A stretch of DNA of 21,667 nucleotides from an uncultured Collinsella sp. (GTDB lineage: Bacteria; Actinomycetota; Coriobacteriia; Coriobacteriales; Coriobacteriaceae): assembly GCA_900544385.1 (NCBI GenBank), contig UQVD01000027.1:1-21667 (forward strand). Direction: 5' to 3'. The position numbers were made by a program, and so were the translations under genes. The notes below the pieces were generated by a model. That model worked only from the letters and a program-made list of their open reading frames with translations. It had not been told where the DNA came from and did not search any database. Shown piece after piece: positions 14,826 to 21,667 of the stretch; positions within the stretch are counted from its first letter, which is position 1; each line of letters starts with the position of its first letter.

Positions 14826-14858
14826 AAGGCCCGTCCCGTTGTTTGTGGGGCGGGCCTT
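14826..14858. terminator. Bidirectional terminator between degV and the TIM-barrel-like gene
   Basis: A 12-bp stem (AAGGCCCGTCCC with its complement, one G-U pair) and a nine-base loop lie 63 bases after the degV stop and 10 bases after the stop of the convergent minus-strand gene. The flanking A/T pairs give short U-tracts in both directions. Confidence 0.7.
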
Positions 14859-14868
14859 ACTGTTGCGG

Positions 14869-15960
14869 CTAGCGTTTCTTTCCGCGGAAGAAGAAGCCGT
14901 GCAGTGACGGCTTGAGGCCGCGGTTGGCGCGATGCTCCTCGACGCGCTCGTGGATCGAAGCGACGCGCTCGATGACTTCGTCGGGAATTGGCACATCGGG
15001 ATTCATGTTCTCGACCTGGCTGACCTCGGCGGCGGCGACCTGGTCGATAATGGGCACATCGTCGCGCGAGATGACAGGTGTGGCGTCTTCCTTCATCTTG
15101 CGATAACGCTGCATCATGTCGGTCTGTAGCTGCTGGGCCGAAGGCGGCGTCCAGATGATGGCGTTGGCGCCGGCGGCGATGGTTTCACGGATGCTCTCGG
15201 GCGTCTTGCCGCCCGGCGCGATGAGCGGCAGGTTGGGATAGTGCTTGCGCAGCTCGCGTAGGACCTGGGGCGTGTTCTTGCCGGCGGCGATGTTAAGAAT
15301 CTTGGCGCCGGCGCGCACCTTTGCGTGAGCATCGTCGTCGCAGCGAACGACCGTAGCGATGACGGGGATGTCGGCGATGTTGGTGATGTGCTCGACCATC
15401 TCGGCGGTGGCGGGGGAGTTGACCACACAGCCCGCCGCGCCCTGCATCTCGGAGACGGCTGCCATCTGCACGGAACGCTTGCCGGTGGTGGTGCCACCGC
15501 CCACGCCTACGAAGACCGGGCACTCGGCGACGGTCAGCAGCGCCTGCGTAATGGCGGGCTGCGGCGTGAAGGGGTAAACGGCAAAGACGGCATCGGCGTT
15601 GGAGTTGCGGATGACCGCGACGTCGGTGGTGTAGATGAGCGATTTGATACGACGGCCGAAGAGCGTGAAGCCGCTGGCCTCCTCAATCTCGTCAGGCATG
15701 CGAAGGGCCGCCTTGCGCAGGCGTCCGTCGATGGGCAGGGGCTCCATAGGGAGTAGGCCGTTGGGCGTGACGGCTACCTGGGGTTCGGTGAACTCGTCTG
15801 CGAGCTCGACCTCGGAAAAATCGACCGAGGCGACGATGTCCTCGTGAACCTCGGCGGGCACATCGATGGGGGCTTGGTCGTTTGCTGCGGCAGGCGTGTC
15901 GAAGGAGCTGGTGCCGACGAAGGCGTCGACGCGCTCATTTAGATCGTTGAGGGTATCCAT
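14869..15960 (-). CDS. TIM-barrel-like protein of unknown function
   Basis: I do not recognise this 363-residue protein with certainty. After a variable acidic N-terminal 90 residues, the core reads like a beta/alpha barrel of the aldolase or phosphate-binding type: alternating strands such as DAVFAVYPF, CPVFVGVGGGTTTGKRS, AAGCVVNSPATAEMVEHI, IPVIATVVRCDDDA, AKILNIAAGKNT, LPLIAPGGKTPESIRETIAAGANAIIWTPPSA. The GGKTPESIRETIAAGANAI segment resembles the phosphate-binding end of KDPG-aldolase or NanE-like barrels. The C-terminal 80 residues are helical and end in FFFRGKKR. It is transcribed alone, convergent with degV, and shares no obvious pathway with its neighbours. The start at 15960 has only a weak ribosome site. 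An enzyme acting on a phosphorylated sugar is a guess. Confidence 0.75.
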   Translation of the reverse strand: MDTLNDLNERVDAFVGTSSFDTPAAANDQAPIDVPAEVHEDIVASVDFSEVELADEFTEPQVAVTPNGLLPMEPLPIDGRLRKAALRMPDEIEEASGFTLFGRRIKSLIYTTDVAVIRNSNADAVFAVYPFTPQPAITQALLTVAECPVFVGVGGGTTTGKRSVQMAAVSEMQGAAGCVVNSPATAEMVEHITNIADIPVIATVVRCDDDAHAKVRAGAKILNIAAGKNTPQVLRELRKHYPNLPLIAPGGKTPESIRETIAAGANAIIWTPPSAQQLQTDMMQRYRKMKEDATPVISRDDVPIIDQVAAAEVSQVENMNPDVPIPDEVIERVASIHERVEEHRANRGLKPSLHGFFFRGKKR

Positions 15961-16166
15961 GGAAGCTCGATTCTATGTGATGACGGCCGGCGCGATGCAG
16001 CCGGAATTGCGAATGCTAAATCGTTTGACGAGTTGATTTTTCCCCGCCGCGCCATCCGTTAGACCGAAGGGCCGGCGAACGTGAAGGAGCTGTGGTGGCG
16101 GGTATTGAGGTGCTATCTTGAATGTCCCGTTTAAAAGAGAGGTGACGCGGTACGGAATTGACAGCA
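15961..16166. other. Intergenic spacer
   Basis: This gap separates the TIM-barrel-like gene (minus) from the small membrane peptide gene (plus). A TAGAAT hexamer read on the minus strand just before the former could be a -10, but no partner -35 is convincing. Nothing else was seen. Confidence 0.4.
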
Positions 16167-16322
16167 ATGTTTAGCTCGATTGGCCTGTGTGTGGGCGCAA
16201 TCGTTGCCGCCGCGGTCATCTACTTTGTGGTCACGGCCATTAAGGGCAAAAGGGCCGAACGCAAGGAGCGCGCGATGCTTAAACAGCATCGCGACCAGCA
16301 GGGCAAACGCGCACGGAGATAG
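16167..16322 (+). CDS. Small single-pass membrane peptide, 51 aa
   Basis: A short open frame encodes a hydrophobic segment (about residues 5-24, IGLCVGAIVAAAVIYFVVTA) followed by a strongly basic tail of about 27 residues (KGKRAERKERAMLKQHRDQQGKRARR). This topology, one helix with a positive-inside tail, is common for small bacterial membrane peptides. The ATG at 16167 has only a distant AGAGAGGTG site (16136-16144); an in-frame TTG at 16158 is better spaced and would add three residues. It converges on the methyltransferase gene, whose stop lies 24 bases beyond. I do not recognise a family; function unknown. Confidence 0.6.
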   Translation: MFSSIGLCVGAIVAAAVIYFVVTAIKGKRAERKERAMLKQHRDQQGKRARR

Positions 16323-16347
16323 CTTGTTGAGTTTTGGATCCGTGCGC
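16309..16347. terminator. Possible bidirectional hairpin between convergent genes
   Basis: GCGCACGGA (16309-16317) and TCCGTGCGC (16339-16347) form a perfect 9-bp stem whose arms overlap the last codons of the small membrane gene and the stop of the methyltransferase gene. No T-run follows, so intrinsic termination is uncertain. Confidence 0.4.
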
Positions 16348-17450
16348 TAGCTGCGTTTTCGGATCAGGGCAATGTAGAAGCCCTCAAATTCGCGGCTGGG
16401 CGGAATGGTGAGCGTGCCGGGCAGGCCGTTGGCGATGGCCGATACCTGACCCGTGGCAATGGCCTCGGTCAGGGCGTTGGACTCGATGCGCGGCTCCTCG
16501 CCAGCTTCCTGGGCGCGGCGTGCCTCACTTTCGCTTGGCGTGCCGTCGAGGGGGATGAGCTCGCAGTCCATATGCTTGTCGAGGGCCTCTTGCAGGGCGT
16601 CCTCGTTTTCCTGCGGCATAATCGAACAGGTGGAATAGACCAGCGTGCCGCCCGGCTTGAGGGCTCCCATGGCGCGGTCCAGAAGCGCACGCTGCGAGCG
16701 GGCGCATTTGACGAGCAGCTGCTCGGTCAGGCCGCGCAGGCTTTTCTCGTTGCCGCTGATGACGGTGCCCGTGCCGGTGCAGGGAGCGTCGAGCAGGATG
16801 CGGTCAAAGCGGAAGAACTCGTCGAGCTCGCGTGCGTCGGTGCGCATGACGGGCACGTTTTTGGCACCCTGGCGATGGAGGTTTGACTCGAGCTTTTCGG
16901 CGCGGGGAATGCTCATCTCGCAGGCCGTGAGATGCGCCTGGCCCTGGGTGAGGGCGGCGATCTGCGTCGTCTTGCCGCCAGGGGCTGCGCACATGTCTAG
17001 GATGTCCTCGCCTGCCTGGGCGCCCAACACCAAAGGCGGCATCATGGACGACAGGCTCTGTAGGTAGATCTTGCCGTCGCGGTAGATGTCGAGATCCCAC
17101 AGATCGGAAACCTGGGCCTCGGGCAGGATGAAGGCGTCTGGGTACCAGGTGACGGGGTTGTGAGCGATGCCGGCGGCATCGAGCGCCGCAGCGATGTCCT
17201 CGGCGGTTGCCTTGAGCGTGTTGGCGCGCAGCGTGACCGGGCGTGTGGCCGCGGCGCCGAAGCCCTCGATCATGAGCTCGGCATCGGCGGGCGCATAGGC
17301 GCCGGCGACCGTGTCGACCATAAAGCGCGGCAGGTCGGCGGCGCAAGGAAGGGCGGCAAGCTGGTCGGAAAGCTCGGTGGCGGCAAACTGCCTGAGCTTG
17401 AGCTCGGCCTTGACCTGCTTTTTCTGCCTACGACGACGCGGCTTGGACAT
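16347..17450 (-). CDS. RsmB/NOP-type rRNA/tRNA cytosine-C5 methyltransferase
   Basis: The 367-residue enzyme transfers a methyl group from S-adenosylmethionine to C5 of a cytosine in RNA (NOL1/NOP2/sun family). After a basic start (KPRRRRQKKQVK) comes the family's N-terminal block VTLRANTLKAT (72-82), then the SAM-binding MCAAPGGKT (153-161), the motif IV DAPCTGTGT with C224 (release cysteine) and the motif VI YSTCSIMPQEN with C275 (catalytic nucleophile). No PUA or NusB-like domain is evident; the length suits the RsmF/YebU-like or short NOP2 group, so the exact RNA target is unclear. The start has AAGGAAAG upstream. It lies 37 bases downstream of the MetRS-like gene and is probably co-transcribed with it. 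Confidence 0.93.
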   Translation of the reverse strand: MSKPRRRRQKKQVKAELKLRQFAATELSDQLAALPCAADLPRFMVDTVAGAYAPADAELMIEGFGAAATRPVTLRANTLKATAEDIAAALDAAGIAHNPVTWYPDAFILPEAQVSDLWDLDIYRDGKIYLQSLSSMMPPLVLGAQAGEDILDMCAAPGGKTTQIAALTQGQAHLTACEMSIPRAEKLESNLHRQGAKNVPVMRTDARELDEFFRFDRILLDAPCTGTGTVISGNEKSLRGLTEQLLVKCARSQRALLDRAMGALKPGGTLVYSTCSIMPQENEDALQEALDKHMDCELIPLDGTPSESEARRAQEAGEEPRIESNALTEAIATGQVSAIANGLPGTLTIPPSREFEGFYIALIRKRS

Positions 17451-17487
17451 CCGTCTTTCCTTCCCATTCCATTACATGTCGAGTGTT

Positions 17488-19638
17488 TTAGTACTGGCTC
17501 TCGTGCTTGCTGAAGAAGTCGAAGCGCGGGGGCAGCGGTTTCACGCGGTGCTCACCGGGCTTCTCGCCCAAGCTCTCCACAAACTCGTCCGTGGAGGCAA
17601 AGATGTTATCCCAGCTAAAGAAGGCGACCGGATCGACGTCGAAGTACTCGCAGATGAGCTCGCAGCCGGTCGGCACAATACCGTGCATCAGGACGGTTGC
17701 CACGCGCAGCTCGGTAAAGGCGTCGACGAGGGCCTGCGTCATTGCGACGTTGGCTGGCTTACCCTCAAGCTTGTTGGCAGCCTTGGAGGCGTCGCTCCAG
17801 CGCTTGTTGGCGGCGCGCAGGTAGTCGTCGCACACAGCGAGCGCGCGGTGCGTCTCGAACTTGTACATGGCCTGCTCAAACGCGAGGGCGGCCTGCTCGG
17901 CGGCCTCCACCACGGTGGCCGAGGCGGCGCCGGCGGGGATGCAACCGTTGCGATAGGGGCTCTCGTCGCCCTCCTTGATGGCGACGCCGTAGAAGCAGCT
18001 GCGGGCCAGGCGGTTGAAGACGCCGGTCAAAAGGGCGCTTTCCTTAAGGGCCGGATCGATGACGCGCTTGTCGTCGCAGGCGTGCACCTCGTTGCCGTCC
18101 TTGTCCTTGCCGGTCACGCGGGTGTCGTATGCCTTGGGGCTAAAGCTCACCGGCTTCTCGGACAGGCCGAGCGACAGCCAGTGCGCGCGCATCTGCTCGC
18201 AGGTGTAGTGGTTGAGCAGGTCGTCTGCCGGCGGGGGAGGCGTCTGCGAGGACGAGCTGGCCTTTTTGCCCATGTAGAGCAGGTGATAGCAGGCGCTGAC
18301 GGTGCTCTGCGTAAGGTCCCAGCCCAGGGCCTCCCACATGGCGGTCTGCGCGATGCAGTAGAAATAGATGTTGTCCTGACCGATGAACTGGTAAATCTGA
18401 GCGTCGTCAGAGCACCACCAGTCGCGCCAGTCGAGCGAGCTGTGCTGGTAGGTGGGCGCGGGGACCTGCGTGGAATTGGCGGCGGGTTCGCCCATGAGGG
18501 CGGCATCCTGGGCGGCGACGCCCTCGGTCACGCCGGCGGCCTTGGCATCGCGCGCGAGCACGGTACGCGTATAGCTGATGGGCGCCCACAGGCTCTCGGG
18601 CCAGCACCAGCAGGTGACGTCGGAGACGCCATCGACCTCGGGCACCGGAACGCCCCAGTCGATGTTGCCGGTGATGCGGAAGGGCACGAGCGCCTTGCCG
18701 CTGCGGAAGCGCACGCCACCGTTGGCGAGCACTGCGTGGGCATCGTCGCGCTCCTTCCAGCTGGGGAAGGTGACGGTAAAGCTGCTCTTGTTGCCCTCGG
18801 GCTCCAGCACGGTGTGCTCAGGAAGCTGATCCTCGACGGCATCGAAGGCCTCGCGGAACTTGTTCTGGATGTAGAGCTGGGCCGGCAGCAGCCACTCCTC
18901 CATAGTCTTGGAGACCACGGAGCGAACCTGCGGGTTCTGGGCGAGCTTAGCGGTATAGGTCTTCATAAAGTCGAGGTAGGCCGGCAGGTCAAAGTAGAGA
19001 TTGTCGACCGGGCGCAGCTCGGGCACCTCGCCGGTGAGCTGGCTCTTGGGCGCGATGAGCTCCTCGGGCTCAAACTGGTGGCCCAGATCGCACTCGTCGG
19101 CATAGGCCTTCTCGGACTTGCAGCCCTGGATGGGGCAGCGGCCGATCACCTGGCGGCCGTTGAGGAACGTGCCGGCCTTGGCATCATAGAACTGCAGCGT
19201 GGAGCGCTTGGAGATGGTGCCCTGCTCGTGCAGGCGCTTGATAATTTCGGCGGTTACCTCGTTGTGAATCTGCGCAGCCGGCTCAAGGCCCGAGCCGCCG
19301 TAGATGTCGCAGCTGATGTTGTAGTTGTTGAGGGTCGCGGCCTGGCGGGAGTGATTGGACTCGACATACTCGCTAATGGACTTGTCGTAGCCCTCGTTCT
19401 CCTTGAGCTTGCGGTAGCTTTCCATGATGGGCGAGCCATAGCAGTCGGTGCCCGAGGTGAAGATGACGTTCTCGCGGCCCAGGCGGTCGCGAAGGAAGCG
19501 GGCGAAGAAGTCGGCCGGGACAAAGACGCCGCCAACGTGGCCAAAGTGAAGGCCCTTGTTGCCGTAGGGCTCGCCGGCGGTAACGATGGCGCGGCGAGGC
19601 CAGCTGGGACGGTCGTTCATGGAGTATTTGGATGCCAT
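17488..19638 (-). CDS. Methionyl-tRNA synthetase-like class I aminoacyl-tRNA ligase with degenerate KMSKS
   Basis: The 716-residue protein aligns by eye with methionyl-tRNA synthetase, which charges tRNA-Met. It has HFGH (31-34, the HIGH motif), TSGTDCYGSPI (61-71, in place of the usual GTDEHG), the connective-peptide metal-binding segment CPIQGCKSEKAYADECDLGH (168-187), APKSQLTGEVPELR, IDWGVPVPE (326-334) and FIGQDNIYFY (418-427). The expected KMSKS is replaced by KKASSSSQTPPPP (458-470), with downstream ADDLLNHYTCEQMRAHWL matching the normal flank. The C-terminal half is helical; no EMAP/Trbp111-like appendix is seen. The start at 19638 has AAGGAG five bases upstream; an earlier in-frame start adds 31 atypical residues. 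It may be the cell's MetRS or a diverged paralog; only genome context could tell. The RNA methyltransferase gene follows. Confidence 0.85.
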   Translation of the reverse strand: MASKYSMNDRPSWPRRAIVTAGEPYGNKGLHFGHVGGVFVPADFFARFLRDRLGRENVIFTSGTDCYGSPIMESYRKLKENEGYDKSISEYVESNHSRQAATLNNYNISCDIYGGSGLEPAAQIHNEVTAEIIKRLHEQGTISKRSTLQFYDAKAGTFLNGRQVIGRCPIQGCKSEKAYADECDLGHQFEPEELIAPKSQLTGEVPELRPVDNLYFDLPAYLDFMKTYTAKLAQNPQVRSVVSKTMEEWLLPAQLYIQNKFREAFDAVEDQLPEHTVLEPEGNKSSFTVTFPSWKERDDAHAVLANGGVRFRSGKALVPFRITGNIDWGVPVPEVDGVSDVTCWCWPESLWAPISYTRTVLARDAKAAGVTEGVAAQDAALMGEPAANSTQVPAPTYQHSSLDWRDWWCSDDAQIYQFIGQDNIYFYCIAQTAMWEALGWDLTQSTVSACYHLLYMGKKASSSSQTPPPPADDLLNHYTCEQMRAHWLSLGLSEKPVSFSPKAYDTRVTGKDKDGNEVHACDDKRVIDPALKESALLTGVFNRLARSCFYGVAIKEGDESPYRNGCIPAGAASATVVEAAEQAALAFEQAMYKFETHRALAVCDDYLRAANKRWSDASKAANKLEGKPANVAMTQALVDAFTELRVATVLMHGIVPTGCELICEYFDVDPVAFFSWDNIFASTDEFVESLGEKPGEHRVKPLPPRFDFFSKHESQY

Positions 19639-19719
19639 GGGACTCCTTCGCATATGGTGAGAGCGCAGCCGGGCGTGGGGCTCGGCGGCGCGGTGGTCAA
19701 TTCGTGCATATCGTTCGAC

Positions 19720-19730
19720 ATTATCGCACA
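19720..19730 (-). promoter_or_regulatory. Extended -10 promoter of the MetRS-like gene
   Basis: On the minus strand TGTGCGATAAT gives a TGC-GATAAT extended -10; the predicted transcript starts about 19712, leaving a leader of about 74 bases, too short for a T-box. The same 11-base word precedes degV. Confidence 0.5.
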
Positions 19731-19756
19731 TGCGGACGGGTACGTGGCAGGGGCGC

Positions 19757-19762
19757 TATCCT
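19757..19762 (+). promoter_or_regulatory. -10 element implying a leaderless transcript
   Basis: TATCCT ends eight bases before the ATG at 19771, which lacks any Shine-Dalgarno site. If this hexamer is the -10, transcription starts at or next to the A of the start codon. Confidence 0.35.
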
Positions 19763-19770
19763 AAGATACT

Positions 19771-20337
19771 ATGAATGAGATTTCCAACATACATGCGTTT
19801 GAGGACGAGGATTTTCTGCACGCCTGCTTTGTGTGGGGGATGGCAGTGCTTGGCGCATTTGCCGTGTGCCTGGTGCCGGTGTTTATGCTGCTGGGTGGGC
19901 CCGCGGACTTGGATGCGGCTGACGCTGGCGGTTGGACGGCGGTCTTAGGCTGGATAGCCGGGTTGGCTGCGGTTTCGGCGGCGTCATTTGCCGTGCATGA
20001 GCTGGTGCACGGTGTGTTTTTTAAGCTGCTGGCGCCTGCGGGCGCGAAGGTGACCTTTGGAGCGAATCGCGAGACGGCGATGATCTATGCCTGCGTCGAG
20101 GGCGTGGTGTATTCGCGCCGACGGTACGTGGCGGTTTGCCTGGCGCCGACGGTTGTTGTGACGACAGCGTTTGCCCTGGGGTTTGCGTTCTCGGGCTATC
20201 CGCTGCTGTGCTGCCTGGCGGCTGGTCTGCACTTGTCGGGCTGTGTGGGCGATTGGTATTACGTGCGGACCATTTTGCGCGACCGCCGCATTGTCGCCTG
20301 CGAGGATACGTCCTTTGGCGTGCGCTTTTTTGGGTGA
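19771..20337 (+). CDS. DUF3267 family membrane protein, putative zincin metallopeptidase
   Basis: The 188-residue integral membrane protein has about four hydrophobic segments (roughly 20-42, 56-78, 118-138, 140-158). The second carries HELVHGVFFK (H76-E77-L-V-H80), an HExxH zinc site typical of the DUF3267 'putative zincin peptidase' family. A third metal ligand is not evident by eye. Members are of unknown substrate; intramembrane or membrane-associated proteolysis is a family-based inference. The gene has no visible ribosome site and may be read from a leaderless transcript. It ends ten bases before the queH start, whose ribosome site overlaps its stop codon, so the two are translationally coupled, though no functional link is apparent. 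Confidence 0.85.
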   Translation: MNEISNIHAFEDEDFLHACFVWGMAVLGAFAVCLVPVFMLLGGPADLDAADAGGWTAVLGWIAGLAAVSAASFAVHELVHGVFFKLLAPAGAKVTFGANRETAMIYACVEGVVYSRRRYVAVCLAPTVVVTTAFALGFAFSGYPLLCCLAAGLHLSGCVGDWYYVRTILRDRRIVACEDTSFGVRFFG

Positions 20338-20347
20338 GGAGATGTCG

Positions 20348-20923
20348 ATGAAGCCGTTGTTGCTGCATGCGTGTTGTGCACCATGCTCGCTTGAGCCGGT
20401 CCGCCTGCTGCGCGAGGAGGGGTTTGAGCCCACGATTTGCTGGACCAACCCCAATATTCAGCCGCACGATGAATGGCAGCGTCGCCTGGACGAGCTGCGC
20501 CGGTGGTGTGCCGATAGCGGCATCGAGCTTATCGAGGCGGGGGAGGACCGTGAGCGCTGGGAGGCCGGCGTGGCACCGCTGGGTGCCGATCGGCCTCGCC
20601 GCTGTCGCGCGTGCTATGCCCTGCGCTTGGCCGAGGCGTGCCGCGTGGCCCAGGAGCGCGGGTTTGAGTTTGTGGGCACGACGCTCGCCGTCTCGCCGTA
20701 CCAGCTGTTCGATACCTGCAATGACGTGCTTGAGCGCTTGGCGGCGGCACATGGGCTCACCCCGGTGATTCGCGATTTTCGCCCGTATTACCCCGGGGCG
20801 ACACGCCGTTCGCGCGAGCTTGGCATGTATCGGCAGAACTACTGTGGTTGCCGCTTCTCGGCTGTCGAGGCGGCCATGGACCGCGCCCGCATCCGCGACG
20901 AGCGCAAAGCCGCCAAAAAGTAG
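20348..20923 (+). CDS. queH: Epoxyqueuosine reductase QueH
   Basis: The 191-residue protein matches QueH (formerly DUF208), the cobalamin-independent enzyme that reduces epoxyqueuosine to queuosine in the tRNA anticodon, a non-homologous replacement for the B12-dependent QueG. The metal and disulfide cysteines are present: HACCAPCS (C9, C10, C13), CRACYALRL (C86, C89) and YCGC (C166, C168). TTLAVSPYQ and RPYYPGATRRSRELGMYRQNYCGC are family blocks. The start at 20348 is preferred over ATG 20342 because GGAG (20338-20341) directly abuts the latter. It is coupled to the DUF3267 gene and precedes queA by 64 bases. Using QueH rather than QueG means this step does not need B12. Confidence 0.95.
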   Translation: MKPLLLHACCAPCSLEPVRLLREEGFEPTICWTNPNIQPHDEWQRRLDELRRWCADSGIELIEAGEDRERWEAGVAPLGADRPRRCRACYALRLAEACRVAQERGFEFVGTTLAVSPYQLFDTCNDVLERLAAAHGLTPVIRDFRPYYPGATRRSRELGMYRQNYCGCRFSAVEAAMDRARIRDERKAAKK

Positions 20924-20942
20924 TTCACTTGGGACGTCAGCC

Positions 20943-20951
20943 TGCTAGGAT
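20943..20951 (+). promoter_or_regulatory. queA: Possible queA promoter
   Basis: TGCTAGGAT is an extended -10 (TAGGAT at 20946-20951), with TTCACT at 20924-20929 as a candidate -35 (16-base spacer). It suggests queA can be transcribed separately from queH. Confidence 0.4.
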
Positions 20952-20987
20952 GTAGAGCGGACTTTAGCTATATAAGGAGAATCCGAC

Positions 20988-21618
20988 GTGTCTATGCGTA
21001 CCGATGATTTTGACTATAACCTGCCCGAAGAGCTCATCGCCCAGGCGCCTGCCGAGCCGCGCGACTCCTGCCGCCTGCTGGTGGTTGATCGCAAAGGCTC
21101 CGAGACAGGAACGCCGCTAGAGCATGGCGGCACCGTCGAGCACCGCATCTTCCGTGACATCATCGACTATATCGAGCCGGGCGACGTGCTCGTTATCAAC
21201 CAGACGCGCGTGATGCCGGCCCGCCTGATCGGCCGCAAGGCCGGCTCGGGCGGTGTGGTCGAGACACTGCTGCTCAAGCGCCGCGAGGACGTGGATCCGC
21301 TCGGCCATGTTTGGGAGTGCCTGGTCAAGCCGGGTAAGCGTCTGAAGCCCGGTGCTCAGATTGAGTATCGCGCCGGTGGCGCCCATGCGCCCGAGGGCGC
21401 GCCCGTGGTGCTGACGGCCGAGGTCGTCGACTTTGTCACCGATAGTCGCGGTGGCCGCCTGGTGCGCTTTGAGCCGGCCGGTTGCAATGCCGCCGGCGAG
21501 CCACGCACGCTCGACGAGGCCATCCATGCTGCCGGCCACGTGCCGCTGCCGCCCTACATTACCGATTACGAGGGCGATCCCGAGAAATATCAGACCGTGT
21601 ACGCCATGAAGGAGGAGC
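20988..21618 (+). CDS. queA: S-adenosylmethionine:tRNA ribosyltransferase-isomerase QueA (N-terminal part, cut by contig end)
   Basis: QueA transfers the ribosyl moiety of S-adenosylmethionine to preQ1 in tRNA and isomerises it to epoxyqueuosine, the step immediately before QueH. The visible 210 residues show the family opening DDFDYNLPEELIAQAPAEPRDSCRLLVVDR, then GDVLVINQTRVMPARLIGRK, VETLLLKRR, WECLVKPGKRLKPG and HVPLPPYITDYEGDPEKYQTVYA. The full-length enzyme is about 340-360 residues, so the C-terminal 40% including the SAAAPTAGLHF region is missing. The GTG at 20988 is chosen because AAGGAGA lies seven bases upstream; ATG 20994 is an alternative. The frame continues open to 21665, but everything after 21618 is sequencing adapter, so residues VSYTHLTLPTICSV are artefact. 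Confidence 0.96.
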
Positions 21619-21667
21619 CTGTCTCTTATACACATCTGACGCTGCCGACGATATGCAGTGTGTAGAT
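21619..21667. other. Nextera sequencing adapter and index read-through (not genomic)
   Basis: Positions 21619-21637 are CTGTCTCTTATACACATCT, the Tn5 mosaic end, followed by GACGCTGCCGACGA (21638-21651), together the reverse complement of the Nextera Read 1 transposase adapter. TATGCAGT (21652-21659) is the reverse complement of index ACTGCATA (N506/S506), and GTGTAGAT is the start of the P5-side adapter. The true contig ends at 21618. Confidence 0.98.

Noticed and set aside
19639..19719. T-box riboswitch upstream of the MetRS-like gene
   Set aside because: The leader is only about 74 bases and lacks the T-box consensus sequence and a terminator/antiterminator pair.
17311..19764. An 817-codon plus-strand open frame opposite the MetRS-like gene
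   Set aside because: Low-complexity Leu/Ala/Gly/Val composition and complete overlap with a well-supported minus-strand gene mark it as a shadow of GC-rich coding DNA.

Overview
The window looks like one assembly contig from a high-GC anaerobic actinobacterium of the Coriobacteriia, most probably a gut Collinsella or close relative. This is inferred from the GC-rich codon use, the gene set (C69 dipeptidase, phasin-like plus UbiB-like pair, class III fructose bisphosphatase, GtrA proteins, QueH/QueA) and the DUF4430 surface proteins. No rRNA, tRNA or CRISPR array was seen. Both ends are artificial or broken. The left end lies at a 3'-truncated IS256-family transposase. The last 49 bases are a Nextera sequencing adapter with its index, not genome.

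Layout: (1) 1-1375, IS256-type transposase on the minus strand, then a hairpin-rich spacer. (2) 1376-5187, a C69 dipeptidase, a small phasin-like protein and an ABC1/UbiB-family kinase, all plus strand, ending in a terminator. (3) 5270-10435, the most interesting block: a cobalamin riboswitch followed by two coupled genes for surface proteins. The first (1299 aa) carries four DUF4430 (transcobalamin C-terminal-like) domains, a PQQ-type beta-propeller, an InlB-type repeat, a charged stalk and a C-terminal membrane anchor. The second (309 aa) is an N-terminally anchored protein with one DUF4430 domain. (4) 10472-13551 on the minus strand: class III FBPase and two paralogous GtrA membrane proteins. 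(5) 13552-13871, a regulatory spacer with a 13-bp-arm palindrome and repeated GGTAAA words, leading to a DegV family lipid-binding protein. (6) 14869-15960 minus, an unrecognised TIM-barrel-like protein. (7) A 51-residue membrane peptide, then on the minus strand a MetRS-like enzyme with an aberrant KMSKS loop followed by an RsmB/NOP-type RNA m5C methyltransferase. (8) 19771-21618 plus: DUF3267 zincin-like membrane protein, QueH, and the start of QueA, two late enzymes of queuosine biosynthesis.

The central hypothesis is that region 3 encodes a B12-repressed cell-envelope apparatus for capturing cobalamin or other corrinoids. It would combine a transcobalamin-like fold, present in five copies across two proteins, with a beta-propeller, the fold used by the Bacteroides B12-binding protein BtuG. 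No transporter gene lies beside it in this window, so a partner permease (ECF or BtuCD type) would have to be elsewhere. Riboswitch identity and domain architecture are read directly from sequence motifs; corrinoid binding is inference.
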